From Halomonas sp. ML-15 (lineage in GTDB: Bacteria; Pseudomonadota; Gammaproteobacteria; Pseudomonadales; Halomonadaceae), in assembly GCF_014779595.1 (NCBI RefSeq), contig NZ_JACXZT010000017.1:908-64907 (forward strand): 64,000 nucleotides of DNA, written 5' to 3'. The position numbers were made by a program, and so were the translations under genes. Positions within the stretch are counted from its first letter, which is position 1; the number at the start of each line of letters is the position of its first letter. Shown in pieces: positions 8,766 through 16,363 of the stretch. The notes beneath the pieces are model-generated. The model was given only the letters and a program-made list of their open reading frames with translations, was not told the origin of the DNA and ran no database searches.

Positions 8766-9923
8766 ATGCCACGACTGATCCAGCGCATGTTGATTCGGCG
8801 CCTGCTGCTGCCGCTGTGCCTGCTATCCGGCGTGATCGGTGTCGTGCTGATCGCCAGCGTGTGGAGCTTCGCCAACAACGCCGACCGCCACCTGGGCGCC
8901 GACTACCTCGGCTTCGCCAGCGAAGTGGTGCGCGGCCAGCAGGACGGCGTCTATTTCCAGCAGGCCATCGAGAGCCTGGTCGACAATCCAGAGCCCCTGC
9001 ATCAGCAGCAGGCCCTGGAGCGGCTGTGGATCATCGCCACCCGCCGCGGCAGCATCAACCAGTACCTCGAGCGCAGCGCCCTCCCCGAGGCCGACTACCA
9101 GCACATTCGCGACGAATATCGCGTGCTCAGCCGCCTGATGCGGGAGGCCGAGCCGCTGCTGGCCGCTGCCCCCTACCAACCCGAGCGTCTCGCGCAGCTG
9201 GACGCACTGAGCACCGAGCTCGACGACAGCCTGGCCTTCATCTACAGCGAGCTGCAGCACATCGTGTTCGGCTCTGCCGCCGAGCAGCAGCGGCTGATGC
9301 AGCGTCTGTCGCGCTGGCTGATTGCGCTGGCAACGCTGGTGATGGTGGTGATTACCGCGCTGATGGTTGCGCTCTACCAGATCGACCGCCAGAAACGTAA
9401 GGTCGAGGCGCTCAGCGTCACCGACGAGCTTACCGGCCTCAACAACCGCCGCGCCCTGCTCGACCAGGCCGGCCGGCTGTTCGCCCAGGGCCTGCGCAGC
9501 GGCACCCCGCTCAGCATGGCGCTGATCGATATCGACCACTTCAAGCAGGTCAACGACGACCACGGCCACCCCACCGGCGACCGCATGCTGGTAGCCGTGG
9601 CCGCGCTGCTCAGGGAGCATGTGCGCCGCGCCGACGTGGTAGCCCGCATCGGCGGCGAGGAGTTTTGCATATTGATGCCGCATACCGACGCCACCGGCGC
9701 CGCCGAACTCTGCGAGCGCCTGCGCCGCGCGGTGGCCGAGCACGCCTTCCACGGCGCCCCGGGCCGGACCGAAGGGCTCAGCCTCACCGTCAGCGTCGGG
9801 GTCACCACCAGTCGCACCGACACCGCCCCGCCCGACGACAGCTTCGCCGCCCTCTACCCCCGCGCCGACCAGGCGCTCTATCTGGCCAAGCAGAACGGCA
9901 GAAATCGTGTCGAGGTGGGGTAG
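8766..9923 (+). CDS. Membrane-anchored diguanylate cyclase (GGEEF)
   Basis: A 385-residue protein with transmembrane segments at about 12-35 and 182-204 flanking a periplasmic helical sensor region, then a GGDEF domain (about 215-383). The active site reads RIGGEEFCIL, which is compatible with c-di-GMP synthesis from two GTP. The metal-binding DIDHFKQVND segment is intact, and I do not see an RxxD inhibitory site immediately before the motif. It is coupled to the exported SUOX-like gene 7 bases upstream, which probably feeds a periplasmic signal to it. Its c-di-GMP could act on the neighbouring Lap-type adhesin; that link is inference. Confidence 0.9.
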   Translation: MPRLIQRMLIRRLLLPLCLLSGVIGVVLIASVWSFANNADRHLGADYLGFASEVVRGQQDGVYFQQAIESLVDNPEPLHQQQALERLWIIATRRGSINQYLERSALPEADYQHIRDEYRVLSRLMREAEPLLAAAPYQPERLAQLDALSTELDDSLAFIYSELQHIVFGSAAEQQRLMQRLSRWLIALATLVMVVITALMVALYQIDRQKRKVEALSVTDELTGLNNRRALLDQAGRLFAQGLRSGTPLSMALIDIDHFKQVNDDHGHPTGDRMLVAVAALLREHVRRADVVARIGGEEFCILMPHTDATGAAELCERLRRAVAEHAFHGAPGRTEGLSLTVSVGVTTSRTDTAPPDDSFAALYPRADQALYLAKQNGRNRVEVG

Positions 9924-9928
9924 AAAAA

Positions 9929-10006
9929 GTGGGAGCGAATTTATTCGCGATGGGGTTATTTCCGCCCGCAGCGCTGCGCACTGCAATCGCGACTGAAGTC
10001 GCTCCT
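9929..10006. repeat. REP-like palindromic element interrupted by IS110-family insertion (left part)
   Basis: It begins GTGGGAGCGAATTTATTCGC, continues through the inner palindrome GCAGCGCTGCGC and ends ...GAAGTCGCTCCT. The repeat is cut exactly after the CT at 10005-10006 by the insertion sequence. It resumes as CTACACTGGGG from 11257. Confidence 0.8.
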
Positions 10007-10020
10007 TGTATGTTGACGCC

Positions 10021-10200
10021 ATATGAGTTGGTAGGGTTATGCACCAGTTACCGGGGAGGCCGCCCGCTCCTGGAAGCAGCATCGACTGACTTCGTGTGTA
10101 GAGAGGCTCCCCGCCTCATTGCCAACCTCGAGGAGTATCCGGAAGTCAGTCTGGCTGAACTTCGCATCACAAGGTCGAGGCGACATCAAATGCGAGGTCG
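10021..10200 (+). ncRNA. Predicted IS110 bridge RNA with target- and donor-binding loops
   Basis: The leader holds two stem-loops that fit the bridge-RNA plan. Target loop: stem GGGGAG (10053-10058) with CTCCCC (10107-10112). It encloses CGCTCCT (10065-10071), identical to the left target plus core at 10000-10006, and GTGTAG (10096-10101), complementary to the right target CTACAC at 11257-11262. Donor loop: stem CCTCGA (10126-10131) with TCGAGG (10175-10180). It encloses GGAGTATC (10132-10139), identical to the right IS end plus core C at 11250-11257, and ACAAG (10169-10173), complementary to CTTGT at 10005-10009. Order and orientation of all four guides match the IS621 model. RNA ends are approximate. 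Confidence 0.85.
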
Positions 10201-10248
10201 GGGAACCGGTGACTATTGTGACCCAACACCAGCCCAGGGGAAAAGTCG

Positions 10249-11241
10249 ATGAGTGTGCATGTAGGGATCGATATCGCCGCCAAATCCTTTGACATGGTCA
10301 GCCGCAGGGACGGCAAGCCCTCAAAGGTCGAGACCTTCCAGCAAACACCCCAAGGGCATGCCAAGGTGGTGAAGCGGCTTCAGGCTCTTAAGCCAGCCTG
10401 CGTGATCATGGAAGCAACAGGCATCTACTACTTGGACCTCGCCGTCACCTTGGTCGAGGCAGGCCTTCCGGTGGCCGTCATCAATCCCCGGAGCTTCCGC
10501 CACTTTGCTGAACTGAAGCTCAGTGGCAGCAAGACAGATGGCTTGGATGCGGCGCTGCTTGCGGAATATGGCGAGCGTATGACCCCCCGACGCTGGGTGC
10601 CGCCAACCCGAACCCAACTGGCGCTGCGCGACTTGGGACGCCAGATCAACCGTCTCACGGCAGCACGTACTCAAGCAAAGAACCGCTTGCACGCTCTGCA
10701 GGCCAAAGGTGCGACGCTGCCATTGCTGATCGACGATGAGCAGGAAGGCATTGAGTGGCTGGATCGGCGCATCCAACGCCTTACGCAAGCGGCGCAGTCC
10801 ATCATCGCCGAATGTGAAACATTGGCGGCCCATCATGCCAACATGACCGCTGCCATCGGCATCGGCGACGCCACCGCCATCGCGTTACTGGCTGAATTAT
10901 GTGTCTTGCCCAAGACGCTGAAGGCTCCGCAGGTGAGTCGCTATGCAGGCTTAGATGTGCGACTCACGCAGTCCGGCACCAGCGTGAACCGGCCCGCGCG
11001 GCTCAGCAAAGCCGGCAATGCCTATTTACGATCGGCTTTGTACATGCCGGTCATGAGTGCAGTTCGACATGATCCGCGGGCCAAGGCGTTCTACGACGCG
11101 TTGGTGGCTCGGGGCAAGAAAAGGATCCAGGCCCAATGTGCGGTGATGCGCAAGTACCTCACCGGCCTGTGGGCCTGCATGCAGAATCAAACGCCATTCG
11201 ATTCGTCGTTGCTCTTCAGCGACGAGCATATGAATGCTTGA
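10249..11241 (+). CDS. IS110-family transposase (DEDD recombinase)
   Basis: A 330-residue protein with an N-terminal RuvC-like DEDD domain: D8 in VGIDIAAK, E55 in IMEATGIYY, D97 and D100 in KTDGLDAALLAEYG. A coiled-coil linker (about 125-190) leads to the C-terminal Transposase_20 domain (RYAGLDVRLTQSGTSVNRPARLSKAGNAYLR), which includes the serine-containing SGTS motif (242-245) expected to hold the nucleophile. IS110 recombinases use a bridge RNA from their own element to pair donor and target DNA. The length is normal and no frameshift is visible. ATG at 10249 follows AGGGGAAA. Confidence 0.95.
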   Translation: MSVHVGIDIAAKSFDMVSRRDGKPSKVETFQQTPQGHAKVVKRLQALKPACVIMEATGIYYLDLAVTLVEAGLPVAVINPRSFRHFAELKLSGSKTDGLDAALLAEYGERMTPRRWVPPTRTQLALRDLGRQINRLTAARTQAKNRLHALQAKGATLPLLIDDEQEGIEWLDRRIQRLTQAAQSIIAECETLAAHHANMTAAIGIGDATAIALLAELCVLPKTLKAPQVSRYAGLDVRLTQSGTSVNRPARLSKAGNAYLRSALYMPVMSAVRHDPRAKAFYDALVARGKKRIQAQCAVMRKYLTGLWACMQNQTPFDSSLLFSDEHMNA

Positions 11242-11256
11242 CCCCAAACGGAGTAT

Positions 11257-11436
11257 CTACACTGGGGTGGTGGCACCTCGTTATGGCAATGCCTCCCAGG
11301 CAAAAGTAGGAGCGAATTTATTCGCGATGGGGTTGGCCCGAAATGGCAGCGTTGCGCGCTGCATCGCGAATAAATTCGCTCCCACAATGGGGGTGGCGCT
11401 CTTGGCAAATGTGGGAGCAGCTTTAGCCGCGATGGG
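11257..11436. repeat. REP-like repeats downstream of the IS (right part of the split element plus two more copies)
   Basis: It starts with the resumed REP CTACACTGGGG. It then carries GTAGGAGCGAATTTATTCGC (from 11306), an inner GCAGCGTTGCGCGCTGC palindrome, the complementary arm GAATAAATTCGCTCCCAC and a variant copy GTGGGAGCAGCTTTAGCCGC. The last copy runs into the 3' end of the hepT gene. Confidence 0.75.
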
Positions 11437-11845
11437 GCTGTGGGTCATTGAGCCGCTGCTCGGCAAAGTCAAATAGCACGCGATAGTGCTGTTCACGAAT
11501 AATGTCGAGGACTATGCGTTCATCGAGATTGAGGTAATCGTGCACTAACGCATTACGCAGGCCGATGATCTTGTGCCATTCCGCCTGGGTAGGATCCAGC
11601 CCCATGCTGCGCAACTTGGCAAAGGCTTGACGTGCATCGCTCGGCGCCATGACACCCTTGGCCTTGAGGGTTTGCTTGGCAATGCCGATGCAGGCTTCGG
11701 TCAGCAGCTGGAGGTTACGCTCCGCCGCCCGATAGACCAGCGGTGGCAGCCCTTGTGAGCTTACGAGGTGTTCGTGCAACTGCTGCAGCTCTTCGCTCAG
11801 GCGCGCCAGGTGCTCTCGCATCGATGCAACGTATTCAGGCTCCAT
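11423..11845 (-). CDS. hepT: HepT-like HEPN ribonuclease toxin
   Basis: A 140-residue helical DUF86/HepT protein. The HEPN catalytic motif is seen as RNALVHDY (R-x4-H-x-Y). In the characterised MntA/HepT pair, HepT is an RNase and MntA inactivates it by adding AMP to the Tyr of this motif. The start is set at ATG 11845 (MEPEYVASMREH), with GGAAGG about 10 bases upstream. It follows the antitoxin gene by 20 bases on the same strand. The last residues (PQPHRG) are encoded by a flanking REP-like repeat, so the repeat has shaped the C-terminus. Confidence 0.88.
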   Translation of the reverse strand: MEPEYVASMREHLARLSEELQQLHEHLVSSQGLPPLVYRAAERNLQLLTEACIGIAKQTLKAKGVMAPSDARQAFAKLRSMGLDPTQAEWHKIIGLRNALVHDYLNLDERIVLDIIREQHYRVLFDFAEQRLNDPQPHRG

Positions 11846-11865
11846 AGCGACGGCCTTCCATGCTG

Positions 11866-12273
11866 TTATGACACGCCGTAGTGGCGCTGGTGATACAGAT
11901 AATCGAGCTCCCACATTGAGGTAATGCGGTTCTCTTCCCTGGCGAGCCGCAACGGGCTACGCACACAGATCGCACGTCCAGTGCGGATTACCGCCATGGC
12001 CAACGGCAGCGGCGCTTGATTGATATCGACAATGGAAAGTATATCGTCGGCAATCCCCAGTGCATCGGCCCACTGCTGCGCCAGTAGTTCTGGCCGTAGG
12101 CGGCGTTCCAGAGGTGTCTCAATATTGACGTTGAAGGCCACCGCGAGGTCGTAGTCACTGCTTTCAGTATGGGTGCCCTTGGCACGCGAGCCGTACAACC
12201 AGACCACTTCTATCTGGCCGTCCGCAGCCGCCAGCTTTACAAGTTTGGCCAGGATTGGGTCCTGCTCGCTCAT
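11866..12273 (-). CDS. mntA: MntA-like nucleotidyltransferase antitoxin
   Basis: A 135-residue minimal nucleotidyltransferase with the full GSx10DxD motif (GSRAKGTHTESSDYD) needed for AMP transfer. It is paired with the HEPN toxin that starts 20 bases downstream, and the order antitoxin then toxin is typical. The start MSEQDPILAKL at 12273 is preferred to the in-frame codons further upstream, since those extend into a REP repeat and encode an implausible leader. Confidence 0.88.
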   Translation of the reverse strand: MSEQDPILAKLVKLAAADGQIEVVWLYGSRAKGTHTESSDYDLAVAFNVNIETPLERRLRPELLAQQWADALGIADDILSIVDINQAPLPLAMAVIRTGRAICVRSPLRLAREENRITSMWELDYLYHQRHYGVS

Positions 12274-12320
12274 CCTGCAACTCCCAGTAACGGCCATTTC
12301 GTTGATCCTAGCATAAGGCG

Positions 12321-12498
12321 CATAGGGCAGCGCTTCGCGCTGCAATCGCGAATGAATTCGCTCCCACACTGGGGGCAGCCGAGCCGGGCAGCGCTTCGCG
12401 CTGCAATCGCGAATAAATTCGCTCCCACACTGGGGGGTAGCCTAGCCGGGCAGCGCTAAGCGCTGCATCGCGAATGAATTCGCTCCCACACTGGTGTT
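12321..12498. repeat. Three tandem REP-like palindromic units
   Basis: Three copies, about 65-68 bases apart, each contain GCAGCGCTTCGCGCTGC (or AGCGCTAAGCGCTGC), ATCGCGAATGAATTCGCTCC or ATCGCGAATAAATTCGCTCC, and CACACTGG. They separate mntA from the PP2C/kinase gene and may act as transcription or mRNA-stability barriers. All have CC where the IS110 target has CT. Confidence 0.8.
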
Positions 12499-12506
12499 GT
12501 GGAGCG

Positions 12507-14228
12507 CTAGCGCAGCAGCCACGACAGCACCAGCAGCAGCAGCAGGATCCCCGCTACCCCCTGCCAGAATCTGGCCGGCTCCTTGAGCAAGCGTGGGCTG
12601 GTACGCTCGCGGCGCTCGCCGGCGGGGTCGCGCAGCGCATAGAGAAACTCCGACAGCCGCCGGAAGCGCAGCGCCCGCTGCGGGTCGAGGGCGCGGCGTA
12701 GCGCCTCGTCCAGCGCGGGGCTGATTTCCGGGTTGTGCATCCGCGCGCTGCGGTAGGCCAGCTGCTCGAGATCGGTATGACTACGCAGTTCGTGGGGCGG
12801 CAGCTCATAGGGCAGCGCGCCGGTGAGCAGCCAGTAGACCGTCGAGGCCAGCGCGTATTGATCGCTGCGCCGCCCCACGTCGGTATCGAGGGCATACTCC
12901 GGTGCACTGTGCTCGGTCAGCCCCAGCTGCCGGGCCAGCTCGCGGGAGTGCTTGTGGCCATCGCCCTCGCGCAGCCGACAGGCGCTGAAGTCGGCGAGCA
13001 CCAGCTGACCATGACGATCGATAAGGATATTGTCAGGGTGAATCTGCTGGTGCAGCAGATCGCGCCGGTGCAGCGCCTGCACCGCCTTGCCCAGCTGGCG
13101 GGCAATATCCAGCCGCTGCGCCAGGCTGGCCTGAGGGTGACGACGCGACCAGTCCGAGAGCCGCTCGCCGTCGACATACGCCATCAGATAGTAGAGGTAG
13201 CGGCGCGGCCGCGACGACTCCATGACCCGCGCCACGAACGGCGAGTTGACGCGCTCTACCACCCACTGCTGCAGCAGGAAGTGCTCGAGATAGGAGTTGC
13301 GGCTGGAGAGCTCGGGGCTCGGCGCCTTCATCACCATTTCTCGGTCGCTGTAGGTGTCGCGCACCCGGTAGACCCGTGACTGGGCGGTACGCGACAGCAC
13401 TTCCTGCACCTCCAGGCCATCGAGGCGCTCACCGGGGCCGAGCTCCGGCGGCACCGGCAGGTCGCCGTACAGGCGACCCGGGTGGTCCTGCTCGGCCTCC
13501 GGCAGATGATCGATACGTACCAGCTGGAAACAGAACGGTTCTCCGCCGTAGCCGCGCGCCTGGGCGCGGCTGCTGGCGGCGTCGGCGAGGCGCTCGCAGG
13601 CGGCATTGAGGTCGCTGGCATCGGAGCGAATCAGCTGCACATAGTCCGAGGGCATCAGGGTGCCGCGCACCGCCTGGGTGGTAAACAGGAAGATATCGCC
13701 CTGCTTGAGCGGCACCGACACGTAGTCGATGTCGATATTGCCATCCAGCCCCAGCGCCCGCGACGGATAACGGTAGCCGCCAAGGTCGGTGACATGATCG
13801 CGGGAGAGCTGTTCGAACTCGGCGCCACGCAGGCGAAACACCAGGGTATCGCCCATATGGAAGAGATGACCGTCGCGACCGCGATAGACCATCGCCGACA
13901 GTGACGCCATGTAGCTACCATTCTGGACGTGGCCGCTCTGGCTATAGCACCAGCCGTTGAGTGCCCGCAGCACGCGGGTCGCCGAGGTCTTGACGTCCCA
14001 GTGGTCGGGGGTCGAGTAGTAGTCGGCGAGAAAGCCTCGCACGCTGAGATCGCCAGCCTGCTTGGCGATGGCGTTGCGTGAGCTGGAGTCGCTGATCAGC
14101 GCACTGGCCCCCTTGGCCTCGAGCAGAGTCCGCTCGGCAGGCACACGAACCGACATGGAGCTGCGATGATGACGGCGATCGGGGGCGACAAACGCCTGAC
14201 CGATGCTCAACGACAATTCAGAACTCAC
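12507..14228 (-). CDS. PP2C-like phosphatase/protein kinase fusion with degenerate active-site motifs, membrane-anchored
   Basis: A 573-residue protein with a PP2C-like domain (about 10-245), a Hanks-type kinase-like domain (about 270-535) and a C-terminal transmembrane helix (about 552-571), a known bifunctional kinase/phosphatase layout. Key residues are altered. The first PP2C metal motif, usually DG, is SDSSS; the later LxSDGV-type motif is LFTTQAV. In the kinase, the catalytic loop reads HQQIHPDN where HxD(L/I)xPxN is expected, so the catalytic Asp is Gln, and DFG is DFS. A Lys is kept in VMKAP. The protein may be a pseudo-enzyme scaffold. Start is GTG 14228 with GGGAGGAG just upstream. 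The substrate is unknown. Confidence 0.8.
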   Translation of the reverse strand: MSSELSLSIGQAFVAPDRRHHRSSMSVRVPAERTLLEAKGASALISDSSSRNAIAKQAGDLSVRGFLADYYSTPDHWDVKTSATRVLRALNGWCYSQSGHVQNGSYMASLSAMVYRGRDGHLFHMGDTLVFRLRGAEFEQLSRDHVTDLGGYRYPSRALGLDGNIDIDYVSVPLKQGDIFLFTTQAVRGTLMPSDYVQLIRSDASDLNAACERLADAASSRAQARGYGGEPFCFQLVRIDHLPEAEQDHPGRLYGDLPVPPELGPGERLDGLEVQEVLSRTAQSRVYRVRDTYSDREMVMKAPSPELSSRNSYLEHFLLQQWVVERVNSPFVARVMESSRPRRYLYYLMAYVDGERLSDWSRRHPQASLAQRLDIARQLGKAVQALHRRDLLHQQIHPDNILIDRHGQLVLADFSACRLREGDGHKHSRELARQLGLTEHSAPEYALDTDVGRRSDQYALASTVYWLLTGALPYELPPHELRSHTDLEQLAYRSARMHNPEISPALDEALRRALDPQRALRFRRLSEFLYALRDPAGERRERTSPRLLKEPARFWQGVAGILLLLLVLSWLLR

Positions 14229-14451
14229 TGCTCCTCCCGAGACGACTCATTGGTCAGCTGAACACCGCGTGGGCGTCAGCGCTATCTATCATACACCGCT
14301 TATGCGACGAGCACGTGTCCACCAAAGGAGAAAGCCCAGTATTGGTAATCCCGCGAGGCTATTCGTATAATTCGCCGCATTGCAATAAATGCCAGCGTCC
14401 TGGCCAACGCCAGCACCCAGCATTCCCCCTACGTCAAGAAAGGACTGCACC

Positions 14452-14982
14452 ATGAGTTTCGACAAGATCCCCGCCGGCAAGGACCTCCCCAACGACGTCT
14501 ACGTCGTCATCGAAGTGCCTGCCAATCACGCGCCGATCAAGTACGAGATCGATAAGGACATGGATGCGCTGCTGGTCGACCGGTTCATGGCCACGCCGAT
14601 GTTCTACCCGGCCAACTACGGCTTTATTCCCGACACCCTGGCCGACGACGGCGACGCCCTCGATGCTCTGGTCGTCACGCCCTACCCGGTCCAGCCAGGC
14701 AGCGTGATTCGCGCACGGCCGGTGGGCGTGCTCAACATGACGGACGAGGCCGGCGAGGACGCCAAGTTGGTGTGCGTACCGCACCAGAAACTCTCCGCTC
14801 TTTACGACGACGTGCATGAGGTCACCGATCTCCCCGAGCTGCTGCGCCAGCAGATCGCTCACTTCTTCGAGAACTACAAGGATCTCGAGAAGGGCAAGTG
14901 GGTCAAGGTCGAGTCCTGGGAAGGCGCCGAGGCGGCTCGCTCAGCGATCGAAAAGGCCGCGGCGGCCTACGCCAAGGCCTGA
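14452..14982 (+). CDS. ppa: Inorganic pyrophosphatase
   Basis: A 176-residue cytoplasmic family I pyrophosphatase that hydrolyses PPi to two phosphates and so drives biosynthesis. The signature DGDALDALV carries the metal-binding aspartates, and the YGFIPDT and KYEIDKD segments are typical. The start at ATG 14452 follows AAAGGA with 7-8 bases spacing; the in-frame extension upstream is not credible. The gene is monocistronic and followed by a strong hairpin. Confidence 0.97.
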   Translation: MSFDKIPAGKDLPNDVYVVIEVPANHAPIKYEIDKDMDALLVDRFMATPMFYPANYGFIPDTLADDGDALDALVVTPYPVQPGSVIRARPVGVLNMTDEAGEDAKLVCVPHQKLSALYDDVHEVTDLPELLRQQIAHFFENYKDLEKGKWVKVESWEGAEAARSAIEKAAAAYAKA

Positions 14983-15001
14983 ACCGCGGAAGCAGAACGT
15001 C

Positions 15002-15034
15002 AGCGGGCCGCCCCTTGGGCGGCCCGCTGGCGTT
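15002..15034. terminator. Hairpin between converging ppa and DUF2333 genes
   Basis: AGCGGGCCGCCC (15002-15013) pairs with GGGCGGCCCGCT (15017-15028), with a 3-base loop. It is followed by a short GGCGTTT, so it may serve as terminator for ppa and, from the other side, for the convergent gene. Confidence 0.7.
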
Positions 15035-15049
15035 TCATGACGGGTTATT

Positions 15050-16186
15050 TCACGATTCGCTCTCGGCGTCATCGAGCTCTTCTGCCTCATCGGCCTCGTC
15101 GTCGTCCGCCACCTCCTCCACCGGCGGCTCGACGGCCTGCTCCTCTTCGGCCTGGTGCACCTCAGTGACCTCAACCGCCGCCACCCTCGATGCCAGCGAG
15201 CCGGCCAGGTCCCGCGCACGCACGGTATAGTTGGCCATCACCAGCGAGTGGTTGGCGAAGAGTCCAAACCCCGAACCGTTGAGGATCACCGGGCTCCAGA
15301 TCCGCCGCTGGGTCATTTCCAGCTCGGCAATCAGCTGCTGCCAGTCAGCGCGGGCCTCGGCGGCCTCGAGCAGGTCGGCATAGTCGCGTTCCACGCCGCG
15401 CAGGAAGTGCAGCAGCGCCCAGCCGCTACCACGCGCCTCGAAGAAGATATCGTCGACGCGGTACCAGGGCGTGGCCTCGGGACGCTCATCGGCGTCGATG
15501 CCCAGCTCACGACTGGCGTCGCGCTCGCCAATGCTGGCCGAGAGGCGACGGGTGAGATCATCCAGCCGCGCCTCGACACGCTCGAGCCAATCGCCCAGCT
15601 GCTCGCCATGGGTCACGAAGCCGTCGGCGCCATCCTCACCCAGCTCGCTCAGATACGCCGCCAGCGCCTGGGAGGCCTGGCTGAAACGCTGCTCGGCGGA
15701 GGGATAGAGCCAGTCGCGGCTGCCCACCTGCAGCCGTCGCTCGGCCTCCTCGAGATGCGCGTTTTCACCGCCGGCCAACCCCACCATGGCGGCGGAAAAG
15801 TCCCGCGACTGGCGCAGCACGCCGAGCTCCCAATTGGGCATGTTGTCGAGCCATACGCCGGGCGGGGCGATATCGTTGCGCAGATAGCCGCCGGGCTTGT
15901 CGGTCAAGGTATCGACCACCTGCTTGAGGGTTGCGCTGGCCACCGTGCCACGCGCCCCGGGGAGTCCTGACTGATCACCTTCGAGGGCCTGACGCTGCTG
16001 GCCGGTGGCCTGCTCGACATCGAACGGCGGCGGCTCGCGGCTCCACCAGATCCCCAACGCCAGGGTGACCAGCAGGTAGATCAGTAGCAGCGCCAGCAAC
16101 GGCTTCCAGATCCACCCATAGTCGGGGCGTTCTAGCTCACGACGGCGCGCGTCGCTCGCCGCCTTGCGTCTTCCCAGCAGTGACAT
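15050..16186 (-). CDS. DUF2333 family membrane-anchored protein
   Basis: A 378-residue protein of the DUF2333 family, function unknown. There is one N-terminal transmembrane helix at about 28-48 (LLALLLIYLLVTLALGIWW), so most of the chain is probably periplasmic. The C-terminus is a highly acidic low-complexity tail (about 45 residues, mostly Glu, Asp, Ala). ATG 16186 is preferred because AAGGA lies about 8-9 bases upstream; a TTG at 16207 would add seven residues that include that ribosome-binding site. Divergent from dsbD. Confidence 0.85.
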   Translation of the reverse strand: MSLLGRRKAASDARRRELERPDYGWIWKPLLALLLIYLLVTLALGIWWSREPPPFDVEQATGQQRQALEGDQSGLPGARGTVASATLKQVVDTLTDKPGGYLRNDIAPPGVWLDNMPNWELGVLRQSRDFSAAMVGLAGGENAHLEEAERRLQVGSRDWLYPSAEQRFSQASQALAAYLSELGEDGADGFVTHGEQLGDWLERVEARLDDLTRRLSASIGERDASRELGIDADERPEATPWYRVDDIFFEARGSGWALLHFLRGVERDYADLLEAAEARADWQQLIAELEMTQRRIWSPVILNGSGFGLFANHSLVMANYTVRARDLAGSLASRVAAVEVTEVHQAEEEQAVEPPVEEVADDDEADEAEELDDAESES

Positions 16187-16363
16187 GGCATCGCTTCCTT
16201 GATCCAAGTGGACAAATGGCCGCAGCGCAATGAACGCCCGCCCCTACTTGGGTTATCCTAGCATGTGGTCGCCTCGCCGAACGCCATCGAACCCACCCAA
16301 GGGACCAGGGCTTCGGCAGGCGACGTGTCGACCCAGCCAGCCCACGCGTTAAGGATAAGCTCT

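Larger units (their letters stand above)
10005..11258 (+). mobile_element. IS110-family insertion sequence, about 1.25 kb, inserted in a REP at a CT core
   Basis: The element spans 10007-11256, bracketed by the dinucleotide CT at 10005-10006 and 11257-11258. Joining the flanks gives GAAGTCGCTC-CT-ACACTGGGG, a REP sequence whose core GTCGCTCCTACAC is found uninterrupted at 55776-55788, so the boundaries are supported internally. There are no terminal inverted repeats, as expected for IS110. The left non-coding end is long (about 240 bases) and the right end short (15 bases after the transposase stop), as in the IS110 subgroup whose bridge RNA is encoded at the left end. All transposase motifs are intact, so it may be active. 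Confidence 0.92.

Noticed and set aside
12321-12498. Tandem repeats at 12.4 kb as a CRISPR array
   Set aside because: The units are palindromic REP elements with similar rather than unique spacers, and no cas genes are present.
14389-14451. N-terminal extension of ppa by 21 codons
   Set aside because: The extension is Pro/Ser-rich and unlike any pyrophosphatase; ATG 14452 has a good ribosome-binding site.
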